7,112 nucleotides of DNA from an uncultured Bacteroidota bacterium (lineage in GTDB: Bacteria > Bacteroidota > Bacteroidia > Chitinophagales > Chitinophagaceae): positions 1-7,112 of the forward strand of contig CAIYVS010000503.1 in NCBI GenBank assembly GCA_903929655.1. Reading direction: 5' to 3'. Positions 1 to 5,751 of this stretch are shown one piece after another. How positions within the stretch are numbered: position 1 is the stretch's first letter; every line of letters begins with the position of its first letter. The notes below the pieces were generated by a model. That model saw nothing but the letters and a program-made list of their open reading frames with translations. It searched no databases and was not told the origin of the DNA. The position numbers and the translations under genes are program-made.

Positions 1-494
1 GATTTACGGCAGGCAGCGCAGCAACCACCTGCAACCAGCACCCTGTTAGACAGCGCAGTACCGCCAACACGAATATCAGTAGCGCCGCCGCCGCCGCCGC
101 CGCTATAACCCGGAGGCACATCACTATAAAAGCCTGCCAAACCTCCGCCATTATAGCCACCCGCTGCTGCACTTGCAGTATTAAGGCTGCCATTGCCACC
201 CGCGCCACCTACATAAATATTCAAGGTAGCTCCAGGTGTAACCGTATACGTAGCTTGCACTCTGCCACCAAAAGCATGTGTGGCATTTGTAGCATCACCG
301 CCCCCTTGGGCGCCACCGGCATCAATAGTAATACTGGTAACACCGACAGGTACGGTCCATGTTTGTAAAGAACCTGTATAGCCGAAAGGCACTACAGTCT
401 GTGCTTTAACATGCAGTGCACAAAAAGCAGATAGCAATAAAATAGCAATTGCAGATACAGTTCTGGCTGGTCTTAGTAAGTATATATTCTTCAT
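1..494 (-). CDS. Exported glycine-rich protein, N-terminal part (cut by window edge)
   Basis: Starts at the ATG at 494-492 and stays open for 164 codons to the left edge, so the C-terminus is missing. Residues 1-31 are a clear Sec signal peptide: MKN, basic RPAR, hydrophobic core AIAILLLSAFCAL, then a likely cut after VKA before Q32. The mature part begins with a segment like FGYTGSLQTWTVPVGVTSIT and continues into Gly-rich repeats (GGRVQATYTVTPGATLNIYVGG, then YNGGG, six Gly in a row, ATDIRVGGTALSNRVLVAGG). This pattern matches the surface glycine-rich domains common in Bacteroidota secreted proteins and resembling the Gly-rich domain of ALK-type receptors; such proteins often end in a T9SS sorting domain, which cannot be checked here. 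Cysteines appear in the last visible stretch (AGGCCAACRK). An in-frame ATG at 611 would add 39 residues but bury the signal peptide, so 494 is preferred. Function is unknown beyond a probable surface or adhesive role. Confidence 0.8.
   Translation of the reverse strand, partial: MKNIYLLRPARTVSAIAILLLSAFCALHVKAQTVVPFGYTGSLQTWTVPVGVTSITIDAGGAQGGGDATNATHAFGGRVQATYTVTPGATLNIYVGGAGGNGSLNTASAAAGGYNGGGLAGFYSDVPPGYSGGGGGGATDIRVGGTALSNRVLVAGGCCAACRK
84..101 (-). repeat. (GGC)6 trinucleotide run inside the glycine-rich gene
   Basis: Six identical GGC codons (GCC on plus) encode six consecutive glycines, next to further glycine codons in the gene. Elsewhere in the gene glycine is spelled with a mix of GGT, GGC, GGA and GGG, so the pure run is distinctive. 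Length changes in whole units would keep the frame. Confidence 0.85.
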
Positions 495-645
495 AAAATC
501 AATTGATGTATCCGGCAGGGATACTTTATTTTTTCGAAAAGCAGTAATGGTTTGAGTAGGAAATAATACGGAACTTGCTATAAAACGGATCTTGTAAATA
601 ATTCTCCTCATAAGCCGGTTTTAAATGCCTGATGTTTAATGTGTT

Positions 646-716
646 TTGTTATAAATTCATAGCACTCCGTTATACCCGCATTGGATATAACAGAACAAGC
701 ACCGAATTTATGACAA
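646..716. repeat. Long imperfect inverted repeat (hairpin/cruciform candidate)
   Basis: The outer arms, 646-658 and 704-716, pair over 13 positions with one T-G wobble (core ATAAATTC against GAATTTAT). The inner arms, GTTATACC at 669-676 and GG-A-TATAAC at 683-691, pair with a single bulged base around a 6-base CGCATT loop. Between the two stems is an internal loop with little pairing. No T-run follows on either strand, so it is not a normal intrinsic terminator. It could be an operator, a structured leader of the glycine-rich gene, or a decayed miniature element. Confidence 0.55.
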
Positions 717-810
717 TTATAACATAAAAAGTAGAATTATCATAACTCATAGTGGATATATAATAATATAATGTGAATAAGCTGGAGAGAATTAATTTAA
801 AACAGCACCA

Positions 811-839
811 AATAAAAAAACATGCCTTTCAGCATGTTT
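811..839 (-). terminator. Intrinsic terminator of the cold-shock gene
   Basis: Read on minus, AAACATGC (839-832), loop TGAAAG, then GCATGTTT (825-818) form a perfect 8-bp stem. The T-run that starts in the stem continues past it (seven T in all, then ATT). It begins 28 bases after the cold-shock stop codon, where a Rho-independent terminator is expected. Confidence 0.85.
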
Positions 840-867
840 CCATTCATTCGATTAAAGTAGGTTATAA

Positions 868-1059
868 CTAGATAACTTTTACCCTAACTGCGTTAAGACC
901 TTTCTTACCGTTTTCTACTTCAAAAGTAACACGGTCGTTCTCGTGTATTTCGTCTATAAGACCTGTAACGTGAACAAAGATGTCTGCTGACCCATTGTCG
1001 GGCTTAATGAAACCAAAACCTTTGGTTGCATTAAAAAATTTAACTGTACCTTCTTGCAT
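868..1059 (-). CDS. Cold-shock protein, CspA family
   Basis: A 63-residue single cold-shock domain, full length for the family (usually 63-70). It is a small cytoplasmic OB-fold protein that binds single-stranded RNA and DNA and melts secondary structure, acting as an RNA chaperone. The start MQEGTVKFFN is the classical opening. The RNP1 motif KGFGFI is at residues 13-18 and the RNP2-type motif DIFVH at 26-30, both with the expected aromatic binding residues (F15, F17, F28) and H30. It ends in TAG. It has its own promoter about 30 bases upstream and its own terminator, so it can be transcribed alone, although read-through from the desaturase gene just upstream is also possible because no terminator is seen between them. 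The predicted leader is only about 25 bases, unlike the long thermosensing leader of E. coli cspA. The family is certain; whether this copy is cold-induced cannot be read from the sequence. Confidence 0.97.
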   Translation of the reverse strand: MQEGTVKFFNATKGFGFIKPDNGSADIFVHVTGLIDEIHENDRVTFEVENGKKGLNAVRVKVI

Positions 1060-1090
1060 TGTGTTTAATTGAAAAAATTAAAGAATATTA

Positions 1091-1122
1091 CAAACATAAT
1101 ACAAAAAATTATAGTTTGCAAT
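1091..1122 (-). promoter_or_regulatory. Bacteroidota-type promoter for the cold-shock gene
   Basis: On minus, TATGTTTG (1098-1091) is an exact match to the -7 consensus TAnnTTTG. An ATTG (1122-1119) lies 20 bases further upstream, at the position of the -33 TTTG/TTG element. Transcription would begin near 1084, giving a leader of roughly 25 bases before the ATG at 1059. The element occupies the 89-base gap after the desaturase stop. Confidence 0.7.
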
Positions 1123-1148
1123 AGTTCAGGCATCTTTTTATATTAAAC

Positions 1149-2174
1149 CTAATTCAACTCTTTCAGGCTCACTAATCGCTCTTTTTCAGCGTCCCACACC
1201 TTCAGTCTCATGCAGGCTATAACATCCTTCAGCCCCAAAGTAGTGGTTTTTGCTTTTTGCAGTTGTGGTATTGCCTTCATAGCCTCAGGCAACCTGTAAA
1301 AAGGCACTCTCGAGTTTAAATGATGGATATGATGATAACCAATATTTGCTGTCACCCAATTCATAAAAGGGCTCATCATCAGGAAGCTGGACGATTCCAT
1401 AGCAGCGGTCTCATAACTCCAATCCTTATTTTCCGCAAAACTCGCCGTAGGAAAATTATGTTGCGCATAAAAAAGATAAGCCCCCAGACAACCCGGTATA
1501 AAGAAAGGAATGAAAATAGTCAGCAACCATGCCTGCCATCCGCCAAACCAGAACACCAGTACGATAGCGCTAATATGCAGCACCATCGCTATCAGCGAAT
1601 CAATATGTTTTTTAGGAGAAGCTTTAAAAGAATTATAACACATACCTATGAAAAACATGGAAAAATACCCGAGCAATATCGTCAATGGATGCCGTGTAGC
1701 AAGGTAGGAGCGTTTCTGGCTATCATTCAGGGCTAAGAACTTCTTCTTCGTCATGATAGGGTAGGAACCTATGCTGGCACTAAACAACTTGGAATTATGT
1801 TTATGATGGTAATCATGAGATCGCTTCCAGATGCTCGTAGGCGCCAATACGTAGATCCCGAATATGGTCATGATCATCTTGGCAAGAAAAGACCTGTTCA
1901 GGATAGCATGATGCAGGTAATCGTGGTAGATAACAAACATCCTCGATGTAAGCAAACCCGCAGCAATACTGCAAAACAATTTCAGAAGAAAATAATTGGC
2001 GAACCAGGTGCCGAATAGCGACAACGCTAAAAGCGTAAAGGTAGAGCCTGCATATAGCCAGCTCTTTGCCCTTTCCTCTTTTGCATAAGGCTTCGTGGCC
2101 AATATCAAGTCTTTACCTACTAACAAAGTTGCTTTTTTATGTTCTGTCAAATTACTCAAATACACTTTTTTCAA
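1149..2174 (-). CDS. Membrane fatty acid desaturase (three-histidine-box family), TTG start
   Basis: A 341-residue integral membrane di-iron desaturase of the FA_desaturase family; the family inserts double bonds into acyl chains using O2 and an electron donor such as ferredoxin. All three histidine boxes are present: HDYLHH at residues 84-89, HDYHH at 120-124 (followed by KH126), and HHIHH at 281-285, with a further conserved-looking AQHN at 237-240. Hydrophobic segments lie near 43-76, 100-112, 164-181 and 194-236, in the usual layout around the boxes. The regiochemistry (delta-9, delta-12, omega-type) cannot be assigned from motifs. The first in-frame ATG is codon 79, only a few residues before box 1, so the start is the TTG at 2174; GTG at codon 4 and TTG at codon 6 are alternatives. 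The start lies one base after the acyltransferase stop (TAA-A-TTG), which suggests translational coupling in one transcript. The gene ends in TAG. Confidence 0.92.
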   Translation of the reverse strand: MKKVYLSNLTEHKKATLLVGKDLILATKPYAKEERAKSWLYAGSTFTLLALSLFGTWFANYFLLKLFCSIAAGLLTSRMFVIYHDYLHHAILNRSFLAKMIMTIFGIYVLAPTSIWKRSHDYHHKHNSKLFSASIGSYPIMTKKKFLALNDSQKRSYLATRHPLTILLGYFSMFFIGMCYNSFKASPKKHIDSLIAMVLHISAIVLVFWFGGWQAWLLTIFIPFFIPGCLGAYLFYAQHNFPTASFAENKDWSYETAAMESSSFLMMSPFMNWVTANIGYHHIHHLNSRVPFYRLPEAMKAIPQLQKAKTTTLGLKDVIACMRLKVWDAEKERLVSLKELN

Positions 2175-2175
2175 T

Positions 2176-3054
2176 TTAAATTGCCACTCTTTTATGCTTC
2201 CATCTTCTGTGCGACCATAACCAGAATTCAGGTTGCGAAATAATATCTTTTTCCAACCTTTTGGTATGCATTTCTGTTATCTCACCTTCCTTCGTTTTGC
2301 TTGGGTCCTCACACAGCATCTCCGCACACAATTCGTAATATCCTCGTTTTATCCTGCTTACCTTAACATAAACCACCGGGTAATTTACTTTCTTCGCTAT
2401 CAGTTCCGGTCCCCTGAAAACAGGTGTGTCCTGGTTCAGGAACCTTGTCCAGTAAGCATTTTGGGGTTGTGGTGTCTGGTCGGCAATAAAAGCAGTTGCA
2501 TTCAGTTCTCCCTTATGCGCCAGCATATCCCTGAAAGTTTCTTTCATCGGTATCAGCTTCGTTCCAAACCTTCTGCGCATACGGTACATAAACTGGTCAA
2601 ACTCCTTATTCGCAAGCGGGTGATAAATAACATATAACTGGTGTTTGCAAAGAAGGCTGAAAGTATTGCCGCCCCATTCCCAATTCCCGTAATGCCCCAT
2701 AACGATGATCACATTTTTTCCTTCCTCAGCCAGCTTCGCAAATAAGGTTTTAGCAGCAGGATTAAAAAAGCAATGACGCTTCATAGCTCTTTTACTTACA
2801 GTATAAGTTTTAAATGTTTCAAGAAACAAGTCACACAAATAATGGAAAAATCTTTTTCTTATTGCCCTTATTTCCATGTCGCTCTTTTCAGGAAAGGCAT
2901 TTCTAAGATTCTCGAGCACCACTTTTTTCCGGTATCCCAGCAGGTAATATAATATAACATATACCAAACTTGAAAAGAAATACAATACCTTAAATGGTAG
3001 TATCGAGATCAAATAGATAAACGGAAATACTATATAGTATATAATTCTTGACAC
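2176..3054 (-). CDS. HtrB/LpxL-family lysophospholipid/lipid A acyltransferase
   Basis: About 292 residues, the normal length for Bacteroidota members of the HtrB/LpxL (MsbB) family. These inner-membrane enzymes transfer a secondary acyl chain onto lipid A or a related aminolipid on the cytoplasmic face. Residues 4-40 are a hydrophobic membrane anchor. The family segment RKKVVLENLRNAFPEKS is at 42-58. The catalytic HX4E motif is H121-YGNW-E126, inside VMGHYGNWEW. DQTP is at 192-195, and the typical C-terminal WLWSHRRWKHKR at 278-289. Nothing is truncated. The exact acyl donor and acceptor cannot be read; a glycine-lipid or ornithine-lipid acyltransferase is a possible alternative. There is no ATG: the frame is closed by a TGA at 3093-3091, and GTG at 3054 is the first normal start. 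A strong Shine-Dalgarno overlaps that GTG, so an ATT at 3045 is a serious alternative. It is first in a two-gene operon with the desaturase. Confidence 0.9.
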   Translation of the reverse strand: MSRIIYYIVFPFIYLISILPFKVLYFFSSLVYVILYYLLGYRKKVVLENLRNAFPEKSDMEIRAIRKRFFHYLCDLFLETFKTYTVSKRAMKRHCFFNPAAKTLFAKLAEEGKNVIIVMGHYGNWEWGGNTFSLLCKHQLYVIYHPLANKEFDQFMYRMRRRFGTKLIPMKETFRDMLAHKGELNATAFIADQTPQPQNAYWTRFLNQDTPVFRGPELIAKKVNYPVVYVKVSRIKRGYYELCAEMLCEDPSKTKEGEITEMHTKRLEKDIISQPEFWLWSHRRWKHKRVAI

Positions 3055-3060
3055 TCCTTC
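3054..3060 (-). promoter_or_regulatory. Shine-Dalgarno box that questions the acyltransferase start
   Basis: On minus, GAAGGAG (3060-3054) is a strong Shine-Dalgarno match, rare in this window. Its last G is the first base of the GTG start, leaving no room for normal ribosome placement on GTG. Counting 8 bases downstream reaches ATT at 3045-3043, which would give a protein starting (M)IYYIVFPF. Confidence 0.5.
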
Positions 3061-3076
3061 TGATGGTATTTGAAAG

Positions 3077-3084
3077 CAAAGATA
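3077..3084 (-). promoter_or_regulatory. Probable -7 promoter element for the acyltransferase-desaturase operon
   Basis: On minus, TATCTTTG is an exact TAnnTTTG match, 22 bases before the GTG. Transcription would start near 3070 and include the whole Shine-Dalgarno. No TTG lies 19-21 bases further upstream, so the -33 half is missing or degenerate. Confidence 0.5.
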
Positions 3085-3211
3085 ATTTTTTCATCTCACA
3101 GAATTCACTCTATATGAATTCTTTAACATCATATATAAGCTCCCTATCTATTTTATGCCCTATCTTTACCACTAAAGTACCGATAATACTACATTTTTAA
3201 AATATACGATA

Positions 3212-4420
3212 TTGACTTTCGACGATTTTTATTTAGCTCACGATCTGCTCGATGGGCTTGATACAATGGGTTTTACAAAACCCACGCCCATTCAGGAGCA
3301 GGCTATCCCCGTAATTCTGGACAACAAAGATATCATTGCCTGCGCTCAAACCGGAACCGGCAAAACGGCTGCTTATGTATTGCCGCTCATTCATAAGATC
3401 ATAAACAGCGACAAAAGACATATCAATACACTTGTCCTCGCACCAACACGCGAACTGGCTTTGCAAATAGACCAGCAGATAGAAGGGCTGGCATATTTTA
3501 CAGGAGTAAGCTCCATAGCCGTATATGGCGGTGGTGACGGTGCCGTTTGGGATCAACAGAAAAAAGCACTTAAACAAGGCGTTGATATTATTATTGCCAC
3601 ACCGGGTCGCCTTATATCATTCCTCACGTCCGGCGCAATGAAAATGGATCACCTGGAACACCTCGTCCTCGATGAGGCAGACCGCATGCTCGACATGGGT
3701 TTTTACGACGATATTATCCGTATCATATCCTACCTCCCCGCAAAAAGACAAACCCTTCTCTTCTCTGCTACCATGCCTCCCAAGATCAGGACTTTGGCAA
3801 ACACCATTTTAAAAAATCCGGTACAGGTAAACATAGCCATATCAAAACCCGCAGAAGGCATTTTACAACAAGCCTACCTCGTATATGATAAACAGAAATT
3901 AGGCCTCATCAAAAAAATATTGAAAGACGCCAAATATACCAGCATATTGATTTTTGCATCCACAAAAGAACATGTTAAGGAACTGGATAAAGAATTAAGG
4001 CGGCTGGGCTTTGCCGTTCACGCATTCCACTCAGATCTCGTACAGGATGAGCGCGAGGAAATAATGAGGGCATTTAAAAGCCGGAGAATTCCCATTCTTA
4101 TTGGCACCGATGTCTTGTCAAGAGGCATCGACGTAGAAGGCATTGACTTGGTAGTGAATTATGATGTTCCACCAGACCCCGAAGACTATATCCACCGCAT
4201 AGGCCGCACGGCCCGTGCAGAATCCACAGGCACCGCAATTACTTTCATCAACGATAAAGACCAGCATAAATTCTCGCGCATAGAGCATCTGGTAGCTAAA
4301 GAAATTACCAAACTCCCCCTGCCCGAAGAATTTGGCGATGCCCCTCATTACAATCCGGGCCTTCGCAAAGAGGGAGCTAAAAAAAGTTCGTGGAAAGGAA
4401 AGAAGCGAAAATTTTTATAA
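3212..4420 (+). CDS. DEAD-box ATP-dependent RNA helicase (RhlE/DeaD-like), TTG start
   Basis: A 402-residue cytoplasmic DEAD-box helicase that uses ATP to open short RNA duplexes, as in ribosome assembly and mRNA turnover. All motifs are intact and in order: Q motif with F21 and PTPIQ at 24-28; motif I AQTGTGKT 45-52; Ia PTRELA 78-83; Ib TPGR 130-133; II DEAD 154-157; III SAT 185-187; V TDVLSRGID 299-307; VI HRIGRTAR 328-335. The tail is short and basic (KKSSWKGKKRKFL), a probable non-specific RNA anchor; there is no DbpA-type or CsdA-type RNA-binding domain, so RhlE-like is the closest description. The frame opens after TAA at 3173-3175 and contains no ATG before residue 19, which is inside the Q motif region, so TTG at 3212 giving MTFDDF is the start. 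The leader is A-rich with no Shine-Dalgarno. It is divergent from the acyltransferase operon. Confidence 0.95.
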   Translation: MTFDDFYLAHDLLDGLDTMGFTKPTPIQEQAIPVILDNKDIIACAQTGTGKTAAYVLPLIHKIINSDKRHINTLVLAPTRELALQIDQQIEGLAYFTGVSSIAVYGGGDGAVWDQQKKALKQGVDIIIATPGRLISFLTSGAMKMDHLEHLVLDEADRMLDMGFYDDIIRIISYLPAKRQTLLFSATMPPKIRTLANTILKNPVQVNIAISKPAEGILQQAYLVYDKQKLGLIKKILKDAKYTSILIFASTKEHVKELDKELRRLGFAVHAFHSDLVQDEREEIMRAFKSRRIPILIGTDVLSRGIDVEGIDLVVNYDVPPDPEDYIHRIGRTARAESTGTAITFINDKDQHKFSRIEHLVAKEITKLPLPEEFGDAPHYNPGLRKEGAKKSSWKGKKRKFL

Positions 4421-4460
4421 AACAGAAATTTTAAGCGCTATGTTTTTTACTATACGAGTC

Positions 4461-4495
4461 ATTTTCAAATTTGCGCATTTCCAAATTTTCAAATT
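4461..4495. repeat. ATTTTCAAATT direct repeat upstream of the TSUP gene
   Basis: ATTTTCAAATT occurs at 4461-4471 and again at 4485-4495, a 24-base period, with related ATTTCCAAAT between them. It fills the 78-base gap between helicase and TSUP genes and ends 3 bases before the TSUP ATG. It may be a local A/T-rich translation leader or a copy of a dispersed intergenic repeat. Confidence 0.55.
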
Positions 4496-4498
4496 AGT

Positions 4499-5335
4499 AT
4501 GACAGTTTTAGTATTCACACTCATCATGCTTGCTGCCTCCTTCCTTGCAGGGTTTATAGGGGCACTCACGGGCCTGGGTGGTGGTGTAATACTCATCCCC
4601 TTATTGACACTCGTGTTTAAGATTGACATACACTATGCTATCGGCACGTCCCTCGTTGCTGTTATTGCCACATCTTCGGGAGCGGCAGCAGCATATGTAA
4701 AAGAGGGTATTACCAACATCAGGCTCGGCATGTTTATGGAAATAGCAACAACAGCCGGCGCACTTATTGGTACCACTATAATTATCTATACATCCACCAA
4801 TGCCATTGCAATTATTTTTGGTACAGTACTTATTTTTTCTTCCCTCATGACCATCCGTAAACGCAATGTTGATCACATAGAAACAAAAGAAAAAAGCATC
4901 CTTGCAAAGCAACTCCGCTTAAATAGTTCCTATCCCGCCAAAGCCGGCCCGGTTCATTACTTCGTAAGAAATGTTCCTGGCGGATTTGTCATGATGATAG
5001 GAGCCGGAATATTGTCAAGTTTGCTGGGCATAGGGTCTGGCGCATTCAAAGTACTGGCAATGGATAACATGATGCGCATACCCTTTAAAGTATCCACAAC
5101 CACCAGCAATTTTATGATAGGTGTAACTGCTGCAGCCAGTACGATATTATACTTTCATCGCGGTTATATCGACCCTGTATTAACATTCCCCATAGTCATC
5201 GGGGTTTTTGCAGGCGCCATGATTGGTGCCCGCGTCCTCATAGGTTCAGGCATAAAAGTGTTAAGAATTGTTTTCAGCATCATTATCGCAATTGTTGCCA
5301 TCGAAATGATTTATAAAGGCATTAAAGGCACATGA
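4499..5335 (+). CDS. TSUP-family (TauE/SafE) membrane anion permease
   Basis: A 278-residue very hydrophobic inner-membrane protein of the TauE/SafE (TSUP) family, whose known members move sulfite, sulfoacetate, taurine-derived or related organic and sulfur anions. The two-repeat family structure is visible. The first half carries FIGALTGLGGGVILIPLL (residues 19-36) and AIGTSL (47-52). The second carries LLGIGSGAFKVLAMD (175-189), the matching glycine-rich turn. A hydrophilic, basic loop at about 119-158 joins the halves. Length is normal (about 250-300). The substrate cannot be deduced: there is no sulfur or taurine metabolism gene nearby. ATG at 4499 fits the membrane segment that begins at once, with no Shine-Dalgarno. 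The stop TGA overlaps the next gene's ATG (ATGA), so the two are co-translated. Confidence 0.92.
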   Translation: MTVLVFTLIMLAASFLAGFIGALTGLGGGVILIPLLTLVFKIDIHYAIGTSLVAVIATSSGAAAAYVKEGITNIRLGMFMEIATTAGALIGTTIIIYTSTNAIAIIFGTVLIFSSLMTIRKRNVDHIETKEKSILAKQLRLNSSYPAKAGPVHYFVRNVPGGFVMMIGAGILSSLLGIGSGAFKVLAMDNMMRIPFKVSTTTSNFMIGVTAAASTILYFHRGYIDPVLTFPIVIGVFAGAMIGARVLIGSGIKVLRIVFSIIIAIVAIEMIYKGIKGT

Positions 5336-5733
5336 AAAGATTTATAACTAAACAATATTGGCTCGATTGGGACATACAGCAACTCATAGGCAATATGCTG
5401 CGCTTCGGTGTTTGGCTCTCTGCTATTGTCGCAAGTATCGGTGGTCTGATTTATCTTATTGCGCACGGATCCGAAACAGCCCCAGTTTATAAAATTTATA
5501 TCAGCCAGCCCGAAGCCTTTCGCTCCATACCAGAAGTCATAAAAGGGGCATTATTATTCAAAAGCAGCAGCATTATGCAGCTCGGCGTTTTATTGCTCAT
5601 AGGTACACCAATAGCCCGCGTATTGTTTTCCTTTTTTGCTTTCCTCTTAGAGAAAGATTATCTCTATGTTTTCATCACCTTTATTGTTATAGCAATTATT
5701 ATTTTCAGCATGGCCGGAGGCATAAGCGTTTAG
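5332..5733 (+). CDS. DUF1634 membrane protein, partner of the TSUP permease
   Basis: A 133-residue protein matching the DUF1634 pattern: a short cytoplasmic-looking start with WDIQQLIGNMLRFGVWLS, then three hydrophobic segments at about 25-44, 82-106 and 109-128, and the family signature GTPIARVLFS at 91-100. DUF1634 genes commonly sit next to TauE/SafE genes, and this one overlaps its TSUP neighbour by 4 bases. I infer it is an accessory subunit or stabiliser of that permease; no biochemical function is known to me. The overlap and an AAAGG a few bases before the ATG suggest translational coupling. It ends in TAG, 18 bases before the next gene. Confidence 0.85.
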   Translation: MKRFITKQYWLDWDIQQLIGNMLRFGVWLSAIVASIGGLIYLIAHGSETAPVYKIYISQPEAFRSIPEVIKGALLFKSSSIMQLGVLLLIGTPIARVLFSFFAFLLEKDYLYVFITFIVIAIIIFSMAGGISV

Positions 5734-5751
5734 CCTTACTATTTGTAAATT

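Larger units (their letters stand above)
495..867. other. 373-base intergenic region, AT-rich, no gene
   Basis: This gap lies between the start of the glycine-rich gene and the stop of the cold-shock gene. I see no convincing coding frame or tRNA. It contains the cold-shock terminator at the right, a long imperfect inverted repeat in the middle, and the 5' region of the glycine-rich gene at the left. An exact TAnnTTTG element pointing at that gene was not found; the closest is a TACTTTTT on the minus strand near 730, which is too weak to call. Confidence 0.6.

Noticed and set aside
84..101. GCC repeats as part of a CRISPR or other array
   Set aside because: It is a 3-base codon repeat inside an open reading frame, with no spacer structure.
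495..611. In-frame ATG at 611 as the start of the glycine-rich protein
   Set aside because: It would place 39 residues, including charged ones, ahead of a clear signal peptide that begins at the ATG at 494, and nothing resembling a ribosome site precedes it.
1320..2018. Open frames on plus opposite the desaturase (1320-1736 and 1797-2018)
   Set aside because: They are antisense to a gene with all three histidine boxes intact and their translations are rich in His, Met and Arg without any family-like motif.
3161..3168. TATCTTTA as a promoter for the helicase gene
   Set aside because: It matches TAnnTTTG at all but the last base, but no -33 TTG lies at the right distance; too weak to annotate.
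3233..3577. Minus-strand open frame opposite the helicase N-terminal half (also 4118-4348)
   Set aside because: The helicase motifs are continuous on plus, and the antisense products have no recognisable domain.
4439..4446. TATGTTTT as a promoter for the TSUP operon
   Set aside because: One mismatch to the -7 element and no -33 partner; the operon promoter remains unidentified.
4601..4912. Minus-strand open frame opposite the TSUP gene
   Set aside because: It is Cys-rich and low in complexity, the mirror of Gly/Ala codons in the membrane protein, and has no promoter or start context.
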